From Streptomyces jumonjinensis (GTDB lineage Bacteria; Actinomycetota; Actinomycetes; Streptomycetales; Streptomycetaceae), in NCBI RefSeq assembly GCF_009600885.1, contig NZ_VCLA01000133.1, positions 55,913-89,615 on the forward strand: a stretch of 33,703 nt of DNA. Reading direction: 5' to 3'. The notes beneath the pieces were generated by a model. It was not told where the DNA came from and did not search any database. It worked only from the letters and a program-made list of their open reading frames with translations. Below, piece by piece: positions 1-9,122 of this stretch (the stretch's first letter is position 1; every line of letters begins with the position of its first letter). Made by a program: the position numbers and the translations under genes.

Positions 1-512
1 GCGCCGTCGCGGGCGTGCCCGGACTGGTGGGATTCCGCGCCGTCAACACGCTCGACGCGATGGTCGGCCACAAATCCCCCCGCTACCGGCGGTTCGGCTG
101 GGCGTCGGCCCGGCTGGACGATGTCGCCGGCTGGCCGGGGGCCCGGCTCACGGCCGCCCTCGCCGTACTCGCCGGCGGCGACGCGCGGGGCGCCGTACAC
201 GCCTGGCGGACCGACGCGCACCGGCATCCGAGCCCCAACGCGGGTCCGGTGGAGGCCGCCTTCGCCGGGGCGCTGGGCGTACGGCTCGGCGGGACGCTGT
301 CGTACGGCGGGCGGGTCGAGCACCGGCCGGTGCTCAACGGCCGGGGACGGCCGGTGCGGACCACGGACATCGAGCGGGCGGTACGGCTGTCACGGCGGAC
401 GGGTCTGCTGGCGCTGGGCGTGAGCGCGGTGGGCAGGCTCGCCGTGGGACAGCTGATGAAACGGGCGCGCGGGGCGCGGTACAAGGCTCGACACAAGGGG
501 GAGGTCCGATGA
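1..512 (+). CDS. cobD: Adenosylcobinamide-phosphate synthase CobD/CbiB, C-terminal part
   Basis: The gene enters from the left edge; the first whole codon is at 3. About 169 C-terminal residues are present. The sequence [12 protein letters not shown] near the start is the conserved CbiB/CobD signature, followed by a basic patch ([16 protein letters not shown]) and a hydrophobic C-terminal stretch. The family is a membrane protein that joins (R)-1-amino-2-propanol (phosphate) to adenosylcobyric acid. The stop overlaps the next start as ATGA at 509-512, so it is translationally coupled to cobQ and belongs to the same operon. The N-terminal half lies outside the window. Confidence 0.9.
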   Translation, partial: AVAGVPGLVGFRAVNTLDAMVGHKSPRYRRFGWASARLDDVAGWPGARLTAALAVLAGGDARGAVHAWRTDAHRHPSPNAGPVEAAFAGALGVRLGGTLSYGGRVEHRPVLNGRGRPVRTTDIERAVRLSRRTGLLALGVSAVGRLAVGQLMKRARGARYKARHKGEVR

Positions 513-2134
513 CCGGAGGCGGGCTGCTCGTCGCGGGCACCACATCCGATGCGGGCAAGAGCGTGATCACGGCGGGGATCTGCCGCTGGCTGGTACGGCA
601 GGGAGTGAAGGTCGCCCCGTTCAAGGGGCAGAACATGTCGCTGAACTCCTATGTGACCCGGGAGGGCGCGGAGATCGGCCGGGCGCAGGCGATGCAGGCG
701 CGGGCGGCGCGGGTCGAGCCGAGCGTGCTGATGAACCCGGTGCTGCTCAAGCCCGGCGGCGACCGCAGCAGCCAGGTGGTGCTGATGGGCAGGCCGGTCG
801 GCGAACTGAGCGCCCGGGGCTACCACGGAGGGCGGCAGGAGGCCCTCCTCGGGACGGTCGTGGAGTGTCTGGAGGAGCTGCGGAGCACCCATGACGCGGT
901 GATCTGCGAGGGCGCGGGCAGCCCGGCGGAGATCAATCTGCGGCGTACGGACATCGTGAACATGGGGATCGCCCGGGCCGCGCGGCTGCCGGTGCTCGTG
1001 GTCGGCGACATCGACCGGGGCGGGGTGTTCGCCTCCTTCTTCGGTACGACGGCGCTGCTGAGCGCCGAGGACCAGAAGCTGGTGGCGGGGTATCTCGTCA
1101 ATAAGTTCCGGGGCGATGTGTCGCTGCTCGAACCGGGGCTCGACATGCTTCTGGGGCTCACCGGGCGGCGGACCTACGGGGTGCTGCCGTACGCGCACGG
1201 GCTCGGCATCGACGAGGAGGACGGGCTGCGGGTCTCGCTGCGGGGGGCCGTGCGCGAGTCGGTCGTCGCACCGCCGGCCGGTGCGGATGTGCTGCGGGTC
1301 GCGGTCTGCGCGGTGCCGCTGATGTCCAATTTCACCGATGTCGACGCGCTGGCCGCCGAGCCGGGCGTGGTGGTCCGATTCGTGGACCGGCCCGAGGAGT
1401 TGAGCGACGCGGATCTGGTCGTCGTGCCGGGAACCCGGGGCACGGTCCGCGCGTTGGAGTGGCTGAGGGAGCGGGGACTGGCGCGGGAGCTGGCGCGCAG
1501 GGCGGCCGAGGGGCGGCCGGTGCTGGGGATCTGCGGCGGATATCAGCTGCTCGGCGAGCACATCGAGGACGAGGTCGAGTCACGGGCGGGTGCCGTGGCC
1601 GGTCTGGGGCTGCTGCCCGTGCGGGTGCGGTTCGCGGCCGACAAGACCCTTGCGAGGCCGACGGGGACGGCGCTCGGCGAGCGCGTGGCGGGATACGAGA
1701 TCCACCACGGCGTCGCCGAAGTGCTGGGCGGGGACGGCTTCATCATCGCTGACGGAGAGAGCGACGGGGAGAGTGCCCCGGAGGGCTGCCGGGTCGGTGA
1801 GGTGTGGGGGACCCACTGGCACGGTTCATTGGAGAGCGACGGCTTCCGCCGGCAGTTCCTGAGACGGGTCGCGAGCGCCGCCGGGCGGCGTTTCACACCC
1901 GCTCCGGACACGTCGTTCGAAGCGCTGCGCGAAGAGCAGCTGGACCGGCTCGGCGACCTCATAGAGGAACACGCGGACACGGACGCGCTCTGGCGGCTGA
2001 TCGAGCGGGGCGCTCCCCCGGACCTTCCCTTCATCGCGCCCGGCGCTCCCGCGGCGCCCAAGGTGCACAAGGCGCCCAAGGCGCCGCGGACCGCCGCGTC
2101 CGACGCGCCGGAGACGACCGAGGAGACCGTATGA
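509..2134 (+). CDS. cobQ: Cobyric acid synthase CobQ
   Basis: A 541-residue glutamine-dependent amidase that amidates four peripheral carboxylates of adenosylcobyrinic a,c-diamide to give cobyric acid. The N-terminal DTBS-like ATPase domain opens with GTTSDAGKS (P-loop) and the family string [13 protein letters not shown]. The C-terminal class I glutaminase domain has the nucleophile Cys342 in [10 protein letters not shown] and a histidine motif GTHWHGSLE (His436/His438). The tail is slightly extended and Ala/Pro/Lys-rich. ATG at 509 overlaps the cobD stop and the TGA overlaps the next ATG at 2131, so all three are coupled. Confidence 0.97.
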   Translation: MTGGGLLVAGTTSDAGKSVITAGICRWLVRQGVKVAPFKGQNMSLNSYVTREGAEIGRAQAMQARAARVEPSVLMNPVLLKPGGDRSSQVVLMGRPVGELSARGYHGGRQEALLGTVVECLEELRSTHDAVICEGAGSPAEINLRRTDIVNMGIARAARLPVLVVGDIDRGGVFASFFGTTALLSAEDQKLVAGYLVNKFRGDVSLLEPGLDMLLGLTGRRTYGVLPYAHGLGIDEEDGLRVSLRGAVRESVVAPPAGADVLRVAVCAVPLMSNFTDVDALAAEPGVVVRFVDRPEELSDADLVVVPGTRGTVRALEWLRERGLARELARRAAEGRPVLGICGGYQLLGEHIEDEVESRAGAVAGLGLLPVRVRFAADKTLARPTGTALGERVAGYEIHHGVAEVLGGDGFIIADGESDGESAPEGCRVGEVWGTHWHGSLESDGFRRQFLRRVASAAGRRFTPAPDTSFEALREEQLDRLGDLIEEHADTDALWRLIERGAPPDLPFIAPGAPAAPKVHKAPKAPRTAASDAPETTEETV

Positions 2135-4233
2135 CCACGCCCTACCCGTTCACCGCCGTCGTCGGACAGGACGATCTCCGGCTGGCGCTGCTGCTCAACG
2201 CGGTGTCGCCGAGGGTCGGCGGGGTGCTGGTGCGCGGTGAGAAGGGGACCGCCAAGTCCACCGCCGTGCGCGCGCTCTCGGCGCTCATACCGGCGGTGGA
2301 GACCGTCGCGGGCTGCCGTTTCTCCTGCGATCCGCTGTCGCCGGACCCGGCCTGCCCCGATGGTCCGCATGAGGCCGTGGGCGCGGTGGCGCGGCCCGCG
2401 CGCATGGTGGAGCTGCCCATCGGCGCTTCGGAGGACCGGCTCGTGGGGGCGCTCGACATCGAGCGGGCGCTCTCGGAGGGCGTGAAGGCGTTCGAGCCGG
2501 GGCTTCTCGCGGACGCGCACCGCGGGATCCTCTATGTGGACGAGGTGAATCTGCTCCACGACCATCTGGTGGATGTGCTGCTGGACGCCGCCGCCATGGG
2601 CGCGTCCTATGTGGAGCGCGAGGGCGTCTCGGTGCGGCACGCGGCCCGCTTTCTGCTCGTGGGGACGATGAATCCGGAAGAGGGCGAGCTGCGACCGCAG
2701 TTGCTCGACCGGTTCGGGCTGACCGTGGAGGTCTCCGCGTCCCGGGAGCCGGACCAGCGGGTCGAGGTGGTGCGGCGGCGGCTGGCCTATGACGACGATC
2801 CCGCCTCCTTCGCCGCCCGCTGGGCGGGCGAGGAGGACGCGCTCCGGGCGCGGATCACGGCGGCGCGGGCGCTGCTGCCGCAGGTGCGGCTGGGCGACGG
2901 CGCGCTGCGGCAGATCGCGGCGACCTGTGCGGCGTTCGAGGTGGACGGGATGCGGGCCGACATCGTGATGGCCCGTACCGCCACCGCGCTGGCCGCCTGG
3001 GCCGGGCGTACGGATGTGCTCGCCGAGGACGTACGGCAGGCGGCGCTGCTGGCGCTCCCCCACCGGCGGCGGCGCAACCCCTTCGACGCTCCGGGCCTGG
3101 ACGAGGAGAAGCTCGACCGGACCCTGGAGGAGTTCGCGGACGACGACCCCGGCCCGGACCCCGATCCCGACCCCGATCCCGACAGCGACCCCGACCCCGA
3201 TCAGGACCCTGACCCGGACGGCGGCCCGGACGGGGGCGGTCCCGGCGGAGGGCAGCCTCGCGGCGGACCGGAAGACGCAGGCAGCCCGGACGACAGCGCG
3301 GTGGACGGGGACGGCGCACCGCCCGAGGGCGGCGTTCCCGGGCAGCGGGAGCCGGACGCGGCGGGCGGGGGCGCTGCGGGCGGCGGGGAGCAGCGGCCCG
3401 TGGCCGCCGCCGAGCCGTTCCGTACGAAGACGCTGAGCGTCCCCGGCATGGGCGAGGGGGCCGCGGGCCGCCGCTCGCGGTCCCGCGCCGAGCACGGGCG
3501 TACGACGGGGTCGCGACGGCCCCGGGGCCCGCTCGGCAAGCTGCATCTCGCGGCGACCGTCCAGGCCGCGGCCCCGCATCAGCGGGCGCGCGGCCGGAGC
3601 GGTCCCGGTCTCGTGGTGCGGCGCGACGATCTGCGCCAGGCGGCCCGGGAGGGCCGTGAGTCCAATCTGGTGCTCTTCGTGGTGGACGCCTCGGGGTCGA
3701 TGGCGGCCCGGCGGCGGATGGGCGCGGTCAAGGGAGCGGTGCTCTCGCTGCTGCTCGACGCCTATCAGCGCAGGGACAAGGTCGGTCTGATCACCTTCCG
3801 GGGCGGCGGGGCCGAGCTGGTGCTGCCGCCGACCTCGTCGGTGGACGCGGCGGCGGCCCGGCTGGAGAAGCTGCCGACGGGCGGGCGCACCCCGCTGGCC
3901 GCCGGGCTGCTGAAGGCGCATGACGTGCTGAGGGTGGAGCGGATGCGCGATCCGGCCCGCCGGCCGCTGCTGCTGGTGGTCACCGACGGCCGGGCGACCG
4001 GCGGTCCCGATCCGCTGGCGCTGGCCTCGCGCGCCGCGCGGCTCCATGCCGCCGAGGGCACGGCCTCCGTCGTCGTGGACTGCGAGTCGGGTCCCGTACG
4101 GCTGGGACTCGCCGGGGCCCTCGCCGCCGATCTGCGGGGGACGGCCGTCACACTCGACGAGTTGCGGGCGGACGCGATCACCGGTCTGGTGAAGAGCGTC
4201 CGTACCGCCGGTACCGATAGAAAGGCCGCGTAA
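2131..4233 (+). CDS. Magnesium/cobalto-chelatase subunit, ChlI-ChlD fusion type
   Basis: A 700-residue protein with three parts. An AAA+ ATPase domain has Walker [10 protein letters not shown] (about residues 36-44) and Walker [10 protein letters not shown] (about 132-140). A linker (about 336-450) starts with a run of Pro-Asp dipeptides and turns Gly-rich. A C-terminal von Willebrand A domain has the MIDAS motif DASGS near 520 and TDGRA near 620. This is the architecture of chelatase motor subunits (BchI/BchD, CobS/CobT role) that drive metal insertion with a large CobN/ChlH-type subunit, which is not in this window. I chose ATG 2131, which overlaps the cobQ stop; the open frame upstream is antisense-like shadow. 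It sits between cobQ and cobO, so cobalt insertion into the corrin ring is the likely role. Confidence 0.9.
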   Translation: MTTPYPFTAVVGQDDLRLALLLNAVSPRVGGVLVRGEKGTAKSTAVRALSALIPAVETVAGCRFSCDPLSPDPACPDGPHEAVGAVARPARMVELPIGASEDRLVGALDIERALSEGVKAFEPGLLADAHRGILYVDEVNLLHDHLVDVLLDAAAMGASYVEREGVSVRHAARFLLVGTMNPEEGELRPQLLDRFGLTVEVSASREPDQRVEVVRRRLAYDDDPASFAARWAGEEDALRARITAARALLPQVRLGDGALRQIAATCAAFEVDGMRADIVMARTATALAAWAGRTDVLAEDVRQAALLALPHRRRRNPFDAPGLDEEKLDRTLEEFADDDPGPDPDPDPDPDSDPDPDQDPDPDGGPDGGGPGGGQPRGGPEDAGSPDDSAVDGDGAPPEGGVPGQREPDAAGGGAAGGGEQRPVAAAEPFRTKTLSVPGMGEGAAGRRSRSRAEHGRTTGSRRPRGPLGKLHLAATVQAAAPHQRARGRSGPGLVVRRDDLRQAAREGRESNLVLFVVDASGSMAARRRMGAVKGAVLSLLLDAYQRRDKVGLITFRGGGAELVLPPTSSVDAAAARLEKLPTGGRTPLAAGLLKAHDVLRVERMRDPARRPLLLVVTDGRATGGPDPLALASRAARLHAAEGTASVVVDCESGPVRLGLAGALAADLRGTAVTLDELRADAITGLVKSVRTAGTDRKAA

Positions 4234-4832
4234 TGCCACAGGGTCAGCCCTCCGTCGTTCCGGACGACGGTCTCACCACCCGACAGCGCCGCAACCGCCC
4301 GCTGGTGTTCGTCCACACCGGCCCCGGCAAGGGAAAGTCGACGGCCGCCTTCGGGCTCGCGCTGCGCGCCTGGAACCAGGGCTGGCCGATCGGGGTGTTC
4401 CAGTTCGTCAAGTCCGCCAAGTGGAAGGTCGGCGAGGAGAACGCGCTGCGGACGCTCGGGGCGTCCGGGGAGGGCGGCTCCGTCGACTGGTTCAAGATGG
4501 GCGAGGGGTGGTCGTGGGTGCAGCGCGACCGCCAGTTCAGCAATGAGGAGGCGGCCCGCGAGGGCTGGGAGCAGGTCAAGCGGGATCTGGCGGCCGAGCG
4601 CTACAAGCTGTACGTGCTCGATGAGTTCGCCTACCCGCTGCACTGGGGCTGGGTGGACACGGACGAGGTGATATCCGTGCTGCGGGACCGTCCCGGGAAC
4701 CAGCATGTGGTGATCACCGGCCGCAACGCCCCGGCCGCGCTGGTCGGCTTCGCCGATCTGGTGACCGAGATGACCAAGGTGAAGCATCCGATGGACGCGG
4801 GTCAGAAGGGGCAGCGGGGCATCGAGTGGTAG
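4233..4832 (+). CDS. cobO: Cob(I)yrinic acid a,c-diamide adenosyltransferase CobO
   Basis: A 199-residue CobA/CobO-type corrinoid adenosyltransferase that transfers the 5'-deoxyadenosyl group of ATP to Co(I) corrinoids. The P-loop GPGKGKST is at about residues 30-37. Later come VLDEFAYPLHWGW and the ending KHPMDAGQKGQRGIEW, both characteristic of the family. ATG shares its A with the TAA stop of the chelatase gene (TAATG at 4231-4235), and the 3' end overlaps cobB by 7 nt. Length is standard. Confidence 0.97.
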   Translation: MPQGQPSVVPDDGLTTRQRRNRPLVFVHTGPGKGKSTAAFGLALRAWNQGWPIGVFQFVKSAKWKVGEENALRTLGASGEGGSVDWFKMGEGWSWVQRDRQFSNEEAAREGWEQVKRDLAAERYKLYVLDEFAYPLHWGWVDTDEVISVLRDRPGNQHVVITGRNAPAALVGFADLVTEMTKVKHPMDAGQKGQRGIEW

Positions 4833-6175
4833 CACGTCTGGTGATCGCCGCGCCGTCGTCGGGCAGCGGCAAGACCACTGTCGCGACCGGGCTGATGGCG
4901 GCCTTCGCGGCGTCGGGTCTCGCCGTCTCCCCCCACAAGGTGGGGCCCGACTACATCGACCCCGGCTACCACTCCCTCGCCACCGGCCGGCCGGGCCGCA
5001 ATCTGGACGCCTATCTCTGCGGTACGGAGCTGGTGGCGCCGCTCTTCGCCCATGGCGCGGCCGGGTGCGATGTGGCCGTGGTCGAGGGGGTGATGGGGAT
5101 GTACGACGGCGCGGCGGGTGCCGGTGAGCTGGCGTCCACGGCGCAGACGGCGAAGTTGCTGAAGGCTCCGGTGGTGCTGGTGGTGGACGCCTCCTCGCAG
5201 TCGCGTTCGGCGGCGGCGCTGGTGCACGGCTTCGTGTCGTTCGATCCGGAGGTACGGGTCGGGGGTGTGATCCTCAACAAGGTGGCGACCGACCGGCACG
5301 AGGGGCTGCTGCGGGAGGCCCTGGAGGAGGTGGGGGTCCCGGTCCTGGGGGTGCTGCGGCGCCAGGCGGCGGTGGCGACGCCCTCGCGGCATCTGGGGCT
5401 GGTGCCGGTGGCCGAGCGGACCGCGGAGGCGGTGGCGTCGGTGGCGGCGATGGGTGAACTGGTGCGGCAGGGCTGCGATCTGGCGGGGCTGCTGGCCCTC
5501 GCGCGGTCGGCCCCGCCGCTGGGGGCCGGGGCCTGGAGCGCCGGGGAGGGGATGGCGCCCGAGGCCGCCGGGGCGCGGCCGGTGGTCGCCGTGGCCGGCG
5601 GTCCCGCGTTCACCTTCTCGTACGCCGAGCATGTCGAGCTGCTGACCGCGGCGGGCGCGGAGGTGGCCGCCTTCGATCCGCTGCGCGACGAGGAACTCCC
5701 CGAGGGGACCTCGGGGATCGTCATCGGCGGCGGTTTCCCCGAGGTGTACGCGCCGGAGCTGTCGGCCAATGAGGCGCTGCGCAAGGCGGTCGGCGAGTTC
5801 GCGCGCTCCGGCGGGCCGGTGGCGGCGGAGTGCGCGGGGCTGCTGTATCTCGCCCGGTCGCTGGACGGCCAGCCGATGTGCGGGGTGCTGGACGCCGAGG
5901 CGCGGATGGGCGAGCGGCTGACCCTCGGCTACCGGGAGGCGGTCGCGGTGGCCGACAGCGCTCTGGCGGCCACGGGCACCAGGATGCGGGGGCATGAGTT
6001 CCACCGGACGGTGATCGAGCCCGGGGCGGGGCCCGTCCCCGCGTGGGGGATGCACCGGCCGGAGCGCCGGGTGGAGGGGTTCGTCCAGCGCGGTGTGCAC
6101 GCGAGCTATCTGCATACGCACTGGGCCGCCGAGCCGGGGGTGGCCCGCCGGTTCGTGGCGGGATGCCTCCGGTGA
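4826..6175 (+). CDS. cobB: Cobyrinic acid a,c-diamide synthase CobB/CbiA
   Basis: A 449-residue ATP- and glutamine-dependent enzyme that amidates the a and c carboxylates of (hydrogeno)byrinic acid. The N-terminal ATPase domain begins APSSGSGKTT and contains HKVGPDYIDPGYH and VVEGVMGMYDG, all family hallmarks. The C-terminal glutaminase domain carries Cys336 in AECAGLLYL and a HTHW motif (His432). The only plausible start is GTG 4826, which lies inside the end of cobO. It is the last gene of this operon; downstream lies a tandem repeat array rather than a clear terminator hairpin. Confidence 0.96.
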   Translation: MVARLVIAAPSSGSGKTTVATGLMAAFAASGLAVSPHKVGPDYIDPGYHSLATGRPGRNLDAYLCGTELVAPLFAHGAAGCDVAVVEGVMGMYDGAAGAGELASTAQTAKLLKAPVVLVVDASSQSRSAAALVHGFVSFDPEVRVGGVILNKVATDRHEGLLREALEEVGVPVLGVLRRQAAVATPSRHLGLVPVAERTAEAVASVAAMGELVRQGCDLAGLLALARSAPPLGAGAWSAGEGMAPEAAGARPVVAVAGGPAFTFSYAEHVELLTAAGAEVAAFDPLRDEELPEGTSGIVIGGGFPEVYAPELSANEALRKAVGEFARSGGPVAAECAGLLYLARSLDGQPMCGVLDAEARMGERLTLGYREAVAVADSALAATGTRMRGHEFHRTVIEPGAGPVPAWGMHRPERRVEGFVQRGVHASYLHTHWAAEPGVARRFVAGCLR

Positions 6176-6288
6176 GAGGTCCTTCGGCAGGGGGGTCGCC
6201 GTCGCCTGAAGAATCGTTTCCGCGTGGCTGTGTCCGGGCCGGGCGAGGGGGTGCCGCCGGGGTCGGCGGGGTCGGCGGGCCGTGGTGG
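6176..6288. other. Gap between cobB and the 42-bp array
   Basis: No gene is supported here. The last 50 bases are a G-rich stretch of GGTCGGCGG and GGGCGGGCC blocks that may be decayed repeat units. No convincing terminator hairpin for the cobB operon was seen, so termination probably occurs in or beyond the array. Confidence 0.5.
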
Positions 6289-6699
6289 GGGCGGGCCGTG
6301 GCGGGCCGGTCACTCGGCCGGGTCGGTGGCCAGCACGCCGGGGCGGGCCGCCTACTCCGCCAGATCGGCGACCAGCACACCGGAGCGGGGCTCTCACACG
6401 GCCGGATCGGTCACCGGCACACCGAGGCGGGCCGCCTACTCCGCCAGATCGGCGACCAGCACACCGGAGCGGGGCTCTCACACGGTCGGACCGGTCACCG
6501 GCACACCGAGGCGGGCCGCCCACCGCACCAGACCCACGACCAGCACACCGGAGCAGGCCCCTCACACGGCCGGACCGGTCACCAGCACGCCGGAGCAGGC
6601 CCCTCACACGGCCGGATCGGTCACCGGCACGCCGGAGCAGGCCGCCCACCCCGCCAGACGTACACCGGAGCGGGCTCCTCACTCCGCCAGGCCGGTGAC
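6289..6699. repeat. 42-bp tandem array derived from the 3' end of the ZIP gene (about 10 units)
   Basis: Contiguous 42-bp units start at 6289, 6331, 6373, 6415, 6457, 6499, 6541, 6583 and 6625. The last units are shortened (36 bp, then 39 bp to 6699). Two unit types mostly alternate, giving an 84-bp higher-order period; 6342-6401 and 6426-6485 are identical over 60 bp. The final unit is the real 3' end of the leftward ZIP gene. Read on the minus strand, most units reproduce its last codons and stop (type B LVADLAE-stop, type A LVTGPAV-stop against the true LVTGLAE-stop). In-frame stop copies lie at 6604, 6562, 6478, 6436, 6394, 6352 and 6310; units 5 and 8 carry TGG instead. There are no spacers, so this is not a CRISPR. 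Confidence 0.93.
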
Positions 6700-7401
6700 C
6701 AGCCAGATGAACCCCGCTCCGGCCGCCGTGCAGAACAGGGTCGAGCGGGCGGGGTGGGGGTGGTGGGCCTCCGGGAGGATCTCCGCCGCCGCGAGATAGA
6801 GCAACGCTCCGCCGAAGAACCCGAGGTAGCTGCCGAGGAGTTCCACCGGAAGCGTGAACAGCAGGGTCGACGCCGCGCCCACGACGGGGGCGCAGGCATC
6901 GGCGAACAGCATCGCGAGCGCCTTGGCCCGGGTGTTCCCGTACAGACTGGTGAGCGTGTAGGTGTTGAAGCCGTCCGCGAAGTCATGGGCGATGACGGCG
7001 AGCGCCACGGTCACGCCCATCCTGTCGCCCACCTGGAACGCCGCGCCGATCGCGACGCCGTCCATCAGGCTGTGCCCGACCATCGCGGCAGCCGCCGTCA
7101 GCCCCACCTCGGGCGTCTTTTGATCCCTCGCGCCGTGCGCGGCCCGGCCTACCGCCAGCAGCCGCTCCACCATGTGCGCGACGAGGAATCCGCCGACGAA
7201 GAGCAGCAGGGCCTGCGGGACGCCGAACACCTCATGGCCCGCCGCCTCCAGCGCCTCGGGCAGCAGATCGAGGCCGACCACCCCGAGCATCAGCCCGCCC
7301 GCCAAGCCCAGCACCAGGTGACGGCGATCGGTGACGCGTTGCGCCGTCCAGCCGCCGAACAGCGTCATCAGGAACGCGCCGAGCGCGACGAACACCGCCA
7401 T
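6679..7401 (-). CDS. ZIP family divalent metal transporter
   Basis: A 240-residue integral membrane protein with about seven to eight hydrophobic segments. It has the ZIP metal-site motifs HSLMDG (110-115) and HDFADGFN (139-146), and an acidic/His stretch EILPEAHH (207-214) before the last segment. ZIP proteins import Zn, and some Fe, Mn or Co. The position inside a cobalamin cluster makes cobalt supply a reasonable but unproven guess. It starts at ATG 7401, divergent from the CbiG-like gene 90 bp away, with a palindrome between them. Its final codons form the last unit of the 42-bp array. Confidence 0.9.
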   Translation of the reverse strand: MAVFVALGAFLMTLFGGWTAQRVTDRRHLVLGLAGGLMLGVVGLDLLPEALEAAGHEVFGVPQALLLFVGGFLVAHMVERLLAVGRAAHGARDQKTPEVGLTAAAAMVGHSLMDGVAIGAAFQVGDRMGVTVALAVIAHDFADGFNTYTLTSLYGNTRAKALAMLFADACAPVVGAASTLLFTLPVELLGSYLGFFGGALLYLAAAEILPEAHHPHPARSTLFCTAAGAGFIWLVTGLAE

Positions 7402-7412
7402 GCGCCTTTGCT

Positions 7413-7428
7413 AGCGGATTGATCCGCT
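7413..7428. promoter_or_regulatory. Perfect inverted repeat between the divergent ZIP and CbiG-like genes
   Basis: AGCGGAT, TG, ATCCGCT: two perfect 7-bp arms with a 2-bp centre, 12 bp upstream of the ZIP start. This could be a protein-binding operator or a small hairpin in the ZIP leader. It does not match the Zur or cobalamin-riboswitch consensus that I know. Confidence 0.5.
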
Positions 7429-7491
7429 TCCGCGCACATCCCGCATGAAGACCCGCCCGAATCACCCGATTGACGCGAGAGGCCCCTGCTC

Positions 7492-8832
7492 ATGGCCGAG
7501 CCCGATGAAGCCGCCGCCGTGGCGCGGCCGATCACGCGTTCGGCGCGGACCGGTACTGCTCGCGCCGCCGCCCGGCCGGACCGGGAGCCGGAGCCGGAGC
7601 CCGAGTCGGAGCCCGAGTCGGACGCCGGGCTGATGATCGTACGGTCCGCCGGGGACCGGTCCTCCTGCGCGCTGCTGCTGTCCTCCCCCCTGGGGAGCGC
7701 GGTGCTCCCGGTCACGGATCGGGTGACCGGACCCGGCGGGTATCCGGGGGTGCTGCGGCCCGCGTCCCTGGTGATCGGGGTGGGGGCGGCCACCGGCTGC
7801 CCCGCGGCGGAGATCGCCGAACTGGTACGGGAGACACTGCGGGACGCCGGTCTCTCGCCGCTGAGCGTCCGTGAGCTGGCCACGGTCGAGGCGAAGGCGG
7901 CGGAGCCGGGGATCGTGGCCGCGGCGGCGGGGCTGGGGGTGCCGCTGGTGGCGCATCCGGCCGGCCGGCTCGCCGGGATCGCCGTGCCCAGCCCTTCCGG
8001 CGCGGCGCTGGCGGCCGTGGGAACGCCGTCCGTGGCAGAGGCGGCGGCGCTCGCGGGCGGCGGGGAACTCCTCGTCCCGAAGCGGAAGTCGGCCCCGGTG
8101 GGGCGGCGCGCGCGGGCGACCTGCGCGGTGGTGCGCCGAGCGGCCCCTGGGCGGATCATGGTGTTCACACCCGGGACCGGAGGCGAAGCCCGGGTGGGGG
8201 ACGGAGCCCGTCCCGGTGTTGCGCGGGGCGCGGAGGGCGAGCCGGTGCGTCAGTACGGTCTCGGGCGTCCGGCTCCCTCGCGCGGGCTCCCCGGGCCGGG
8301 CCCCTGGACCGTCGAGACCCTGGCCGGCACACCGGCCGGACGGACCGTCACCGTGACCATGACCGCCGGGGAAACGGGGGCGCACCAGGGCGGCGCGGTG
8401 CCGGGGGCGTACGAAGGCGGCCCGCCGCAGGTGGACCACTCCCCGGACGCACCCACCGAAAACGGCCATGTGTCGATCGGCCTCGCGGACCCTGGCACAC
8501 CGTGGGAGACGGTCGAAAGCCGGTTGCGGGCAGCGGCGGACGCGGACGCCGTCATCACCCTCCACCGCGCGGACGCCCGGGATTCCAGGCCGGACCGGGT
8601 CCGGTGGCCGACCAGGGCGCTCAGGGTCCTGGCGGAGTACCGGTCGCACCGGACACCTCTGGGGATCGTCTGGAATGCGTCGCGACCGAATGATTCAAGC
8701 CGTGTGACGACTCTGTCCGGAGTGGATCCCTCAGCGCTGGACATGATGACCGTCGTGACGGTCGGCAACACAGCCACCCGCGCCATCGCGAGCCGCATGG
8801 TGACCCCGTACGGCTACCGGTGGCAGGCATGA
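7492..8832 (+). CDS. CbiG C-terminal domain fused to a CobJ C-terminal half-domain
   Basis: A 446-residue protein. Residues 91-214 match the CbiG C-terminal/CobE domain: VIGVGAATGCPAAEI, then ATVEAKAAEPGI, VPSPSGAALAAVGTPSVAEAAAL and LLVPKRKS. Residues 325-446 match the C-terminal subdomain of precorrin-3B C17-methyltransferase (CobJ/CbiH): TPWETVESRLRAAADADAVI, then SRVTTLSGVDPSALDMMTVV, VGNTATR and MVTPYGYRW. Residues 215-324 are Gly/Pro/Thr-rich and hold no recognisable SAM-binding loop (GxGPG) or SSGDPG motif, so the catalytic half of CobJ seems lost or replaced. The N-terminus has a short Glu/Pro repeat (31-43). It probably has a corrin-binding or CobE-like accessory role, not methyl transfer. 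ATG 7492 is the first good start. Confidence 0.75.
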   Translation: MAEPDEAAAVARPITRSARTGTARAAARPDREPEPEPESEPESDAGLMIVRSAGDRSSCALLLSSPLGSAVLPVTDRVTGPGGYPGVLRPASLVIGVGAATGCPAAEIAELVRETLRDAGLSPLSVRELATVEAKAAEPGIVAAAAGLGVPLVAHPAGRLAGIAVPSPSGAALAAVGTPSVAEAAALAGGGELLVPKRKSAPVGRRARATCAVVRRAAPGRIMVFTPGTGGEARVGDGARPGVARGAEGEPVRQYGLGRPAPSRGLPGPGPWTVETLAGTPAGRTVTVTMTAGETGAHQGGAVPGAYEGGPPQVDHSPDAPTENGHVSIGLADPGTPWETVESRLRAAADADAVITLHRADARDSRPDRVRWPTRALRVLAEYRSHRTPLGIVWNASRPNDSSRVTTLSGVDPSALDMMTVVTVGNTATRAIASRMVTPYGYRWQA

Positions 8833-9122
8833 TCCCCCGCGACAGCGCGCCCGGTGCGGCCGCGAGCCGTGCGCCCCGCTCCGCGCCGTCCCGCGCGGGA
8901 CGGGCCGGCGCGGAGTGCGTCACGCCCTGTCGGACCGCTGCTCCCCACCGGTGCCGGACCGCCCGCCCGGTCCCCGCCGGTACCGGCTCCGTCCCCGCCG
9001 CTCCATCCCCATGCGCCCGCGCCCTAGCGGCCACGGCGCAGCCGGACGGCGGCGAAACCCCCGGGCCCTGAGGCCCAGCCGCCCCGGGTCCCCTGTCCCT
9101 CCCCCCACCCCGAGGAGAATGT
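8833..9122. other. Gap with no convincing gene; possible 80-codon ORF
   Basis: About 290 bp between the CbiG-like gene and the next start. A frame from ATG 8829 to TGA 9071 overlaps the CbiG-like stop as ATGA and has about 85% G/C in third positions, but its Ala/Pro/Arg-rich product resembles nothing I know. It could be a coupled small gene or chance. No cobalamin riboswitch core (GCCACTG and partners) was seen. Confidence 0.35.

Noticed and set aside
83..4239. Long leftward open frames opposite cobQ and the chelatase gene
   Set aside because: They are antisense to strongly recognised genes, have Arg/Pro/His-rich products and match no family; long shadows are normal in DNA with G/C-biased third positions.
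6289..6699. CRISPR array
   Set aside because: The units are contiguous with no unique spacers and no cas genes are nearby.
6043..7422. Rightward open frames through the 42-bp array that would encode a repeat protein (SHGRIGHRHTEAGR-like)
   Set aside because: The array keeps all frames open because 42 is divisible by three, and its units are explained as copies of the ZIP 3' end on the other strand; the frame continues antisense to the ZIP gene.
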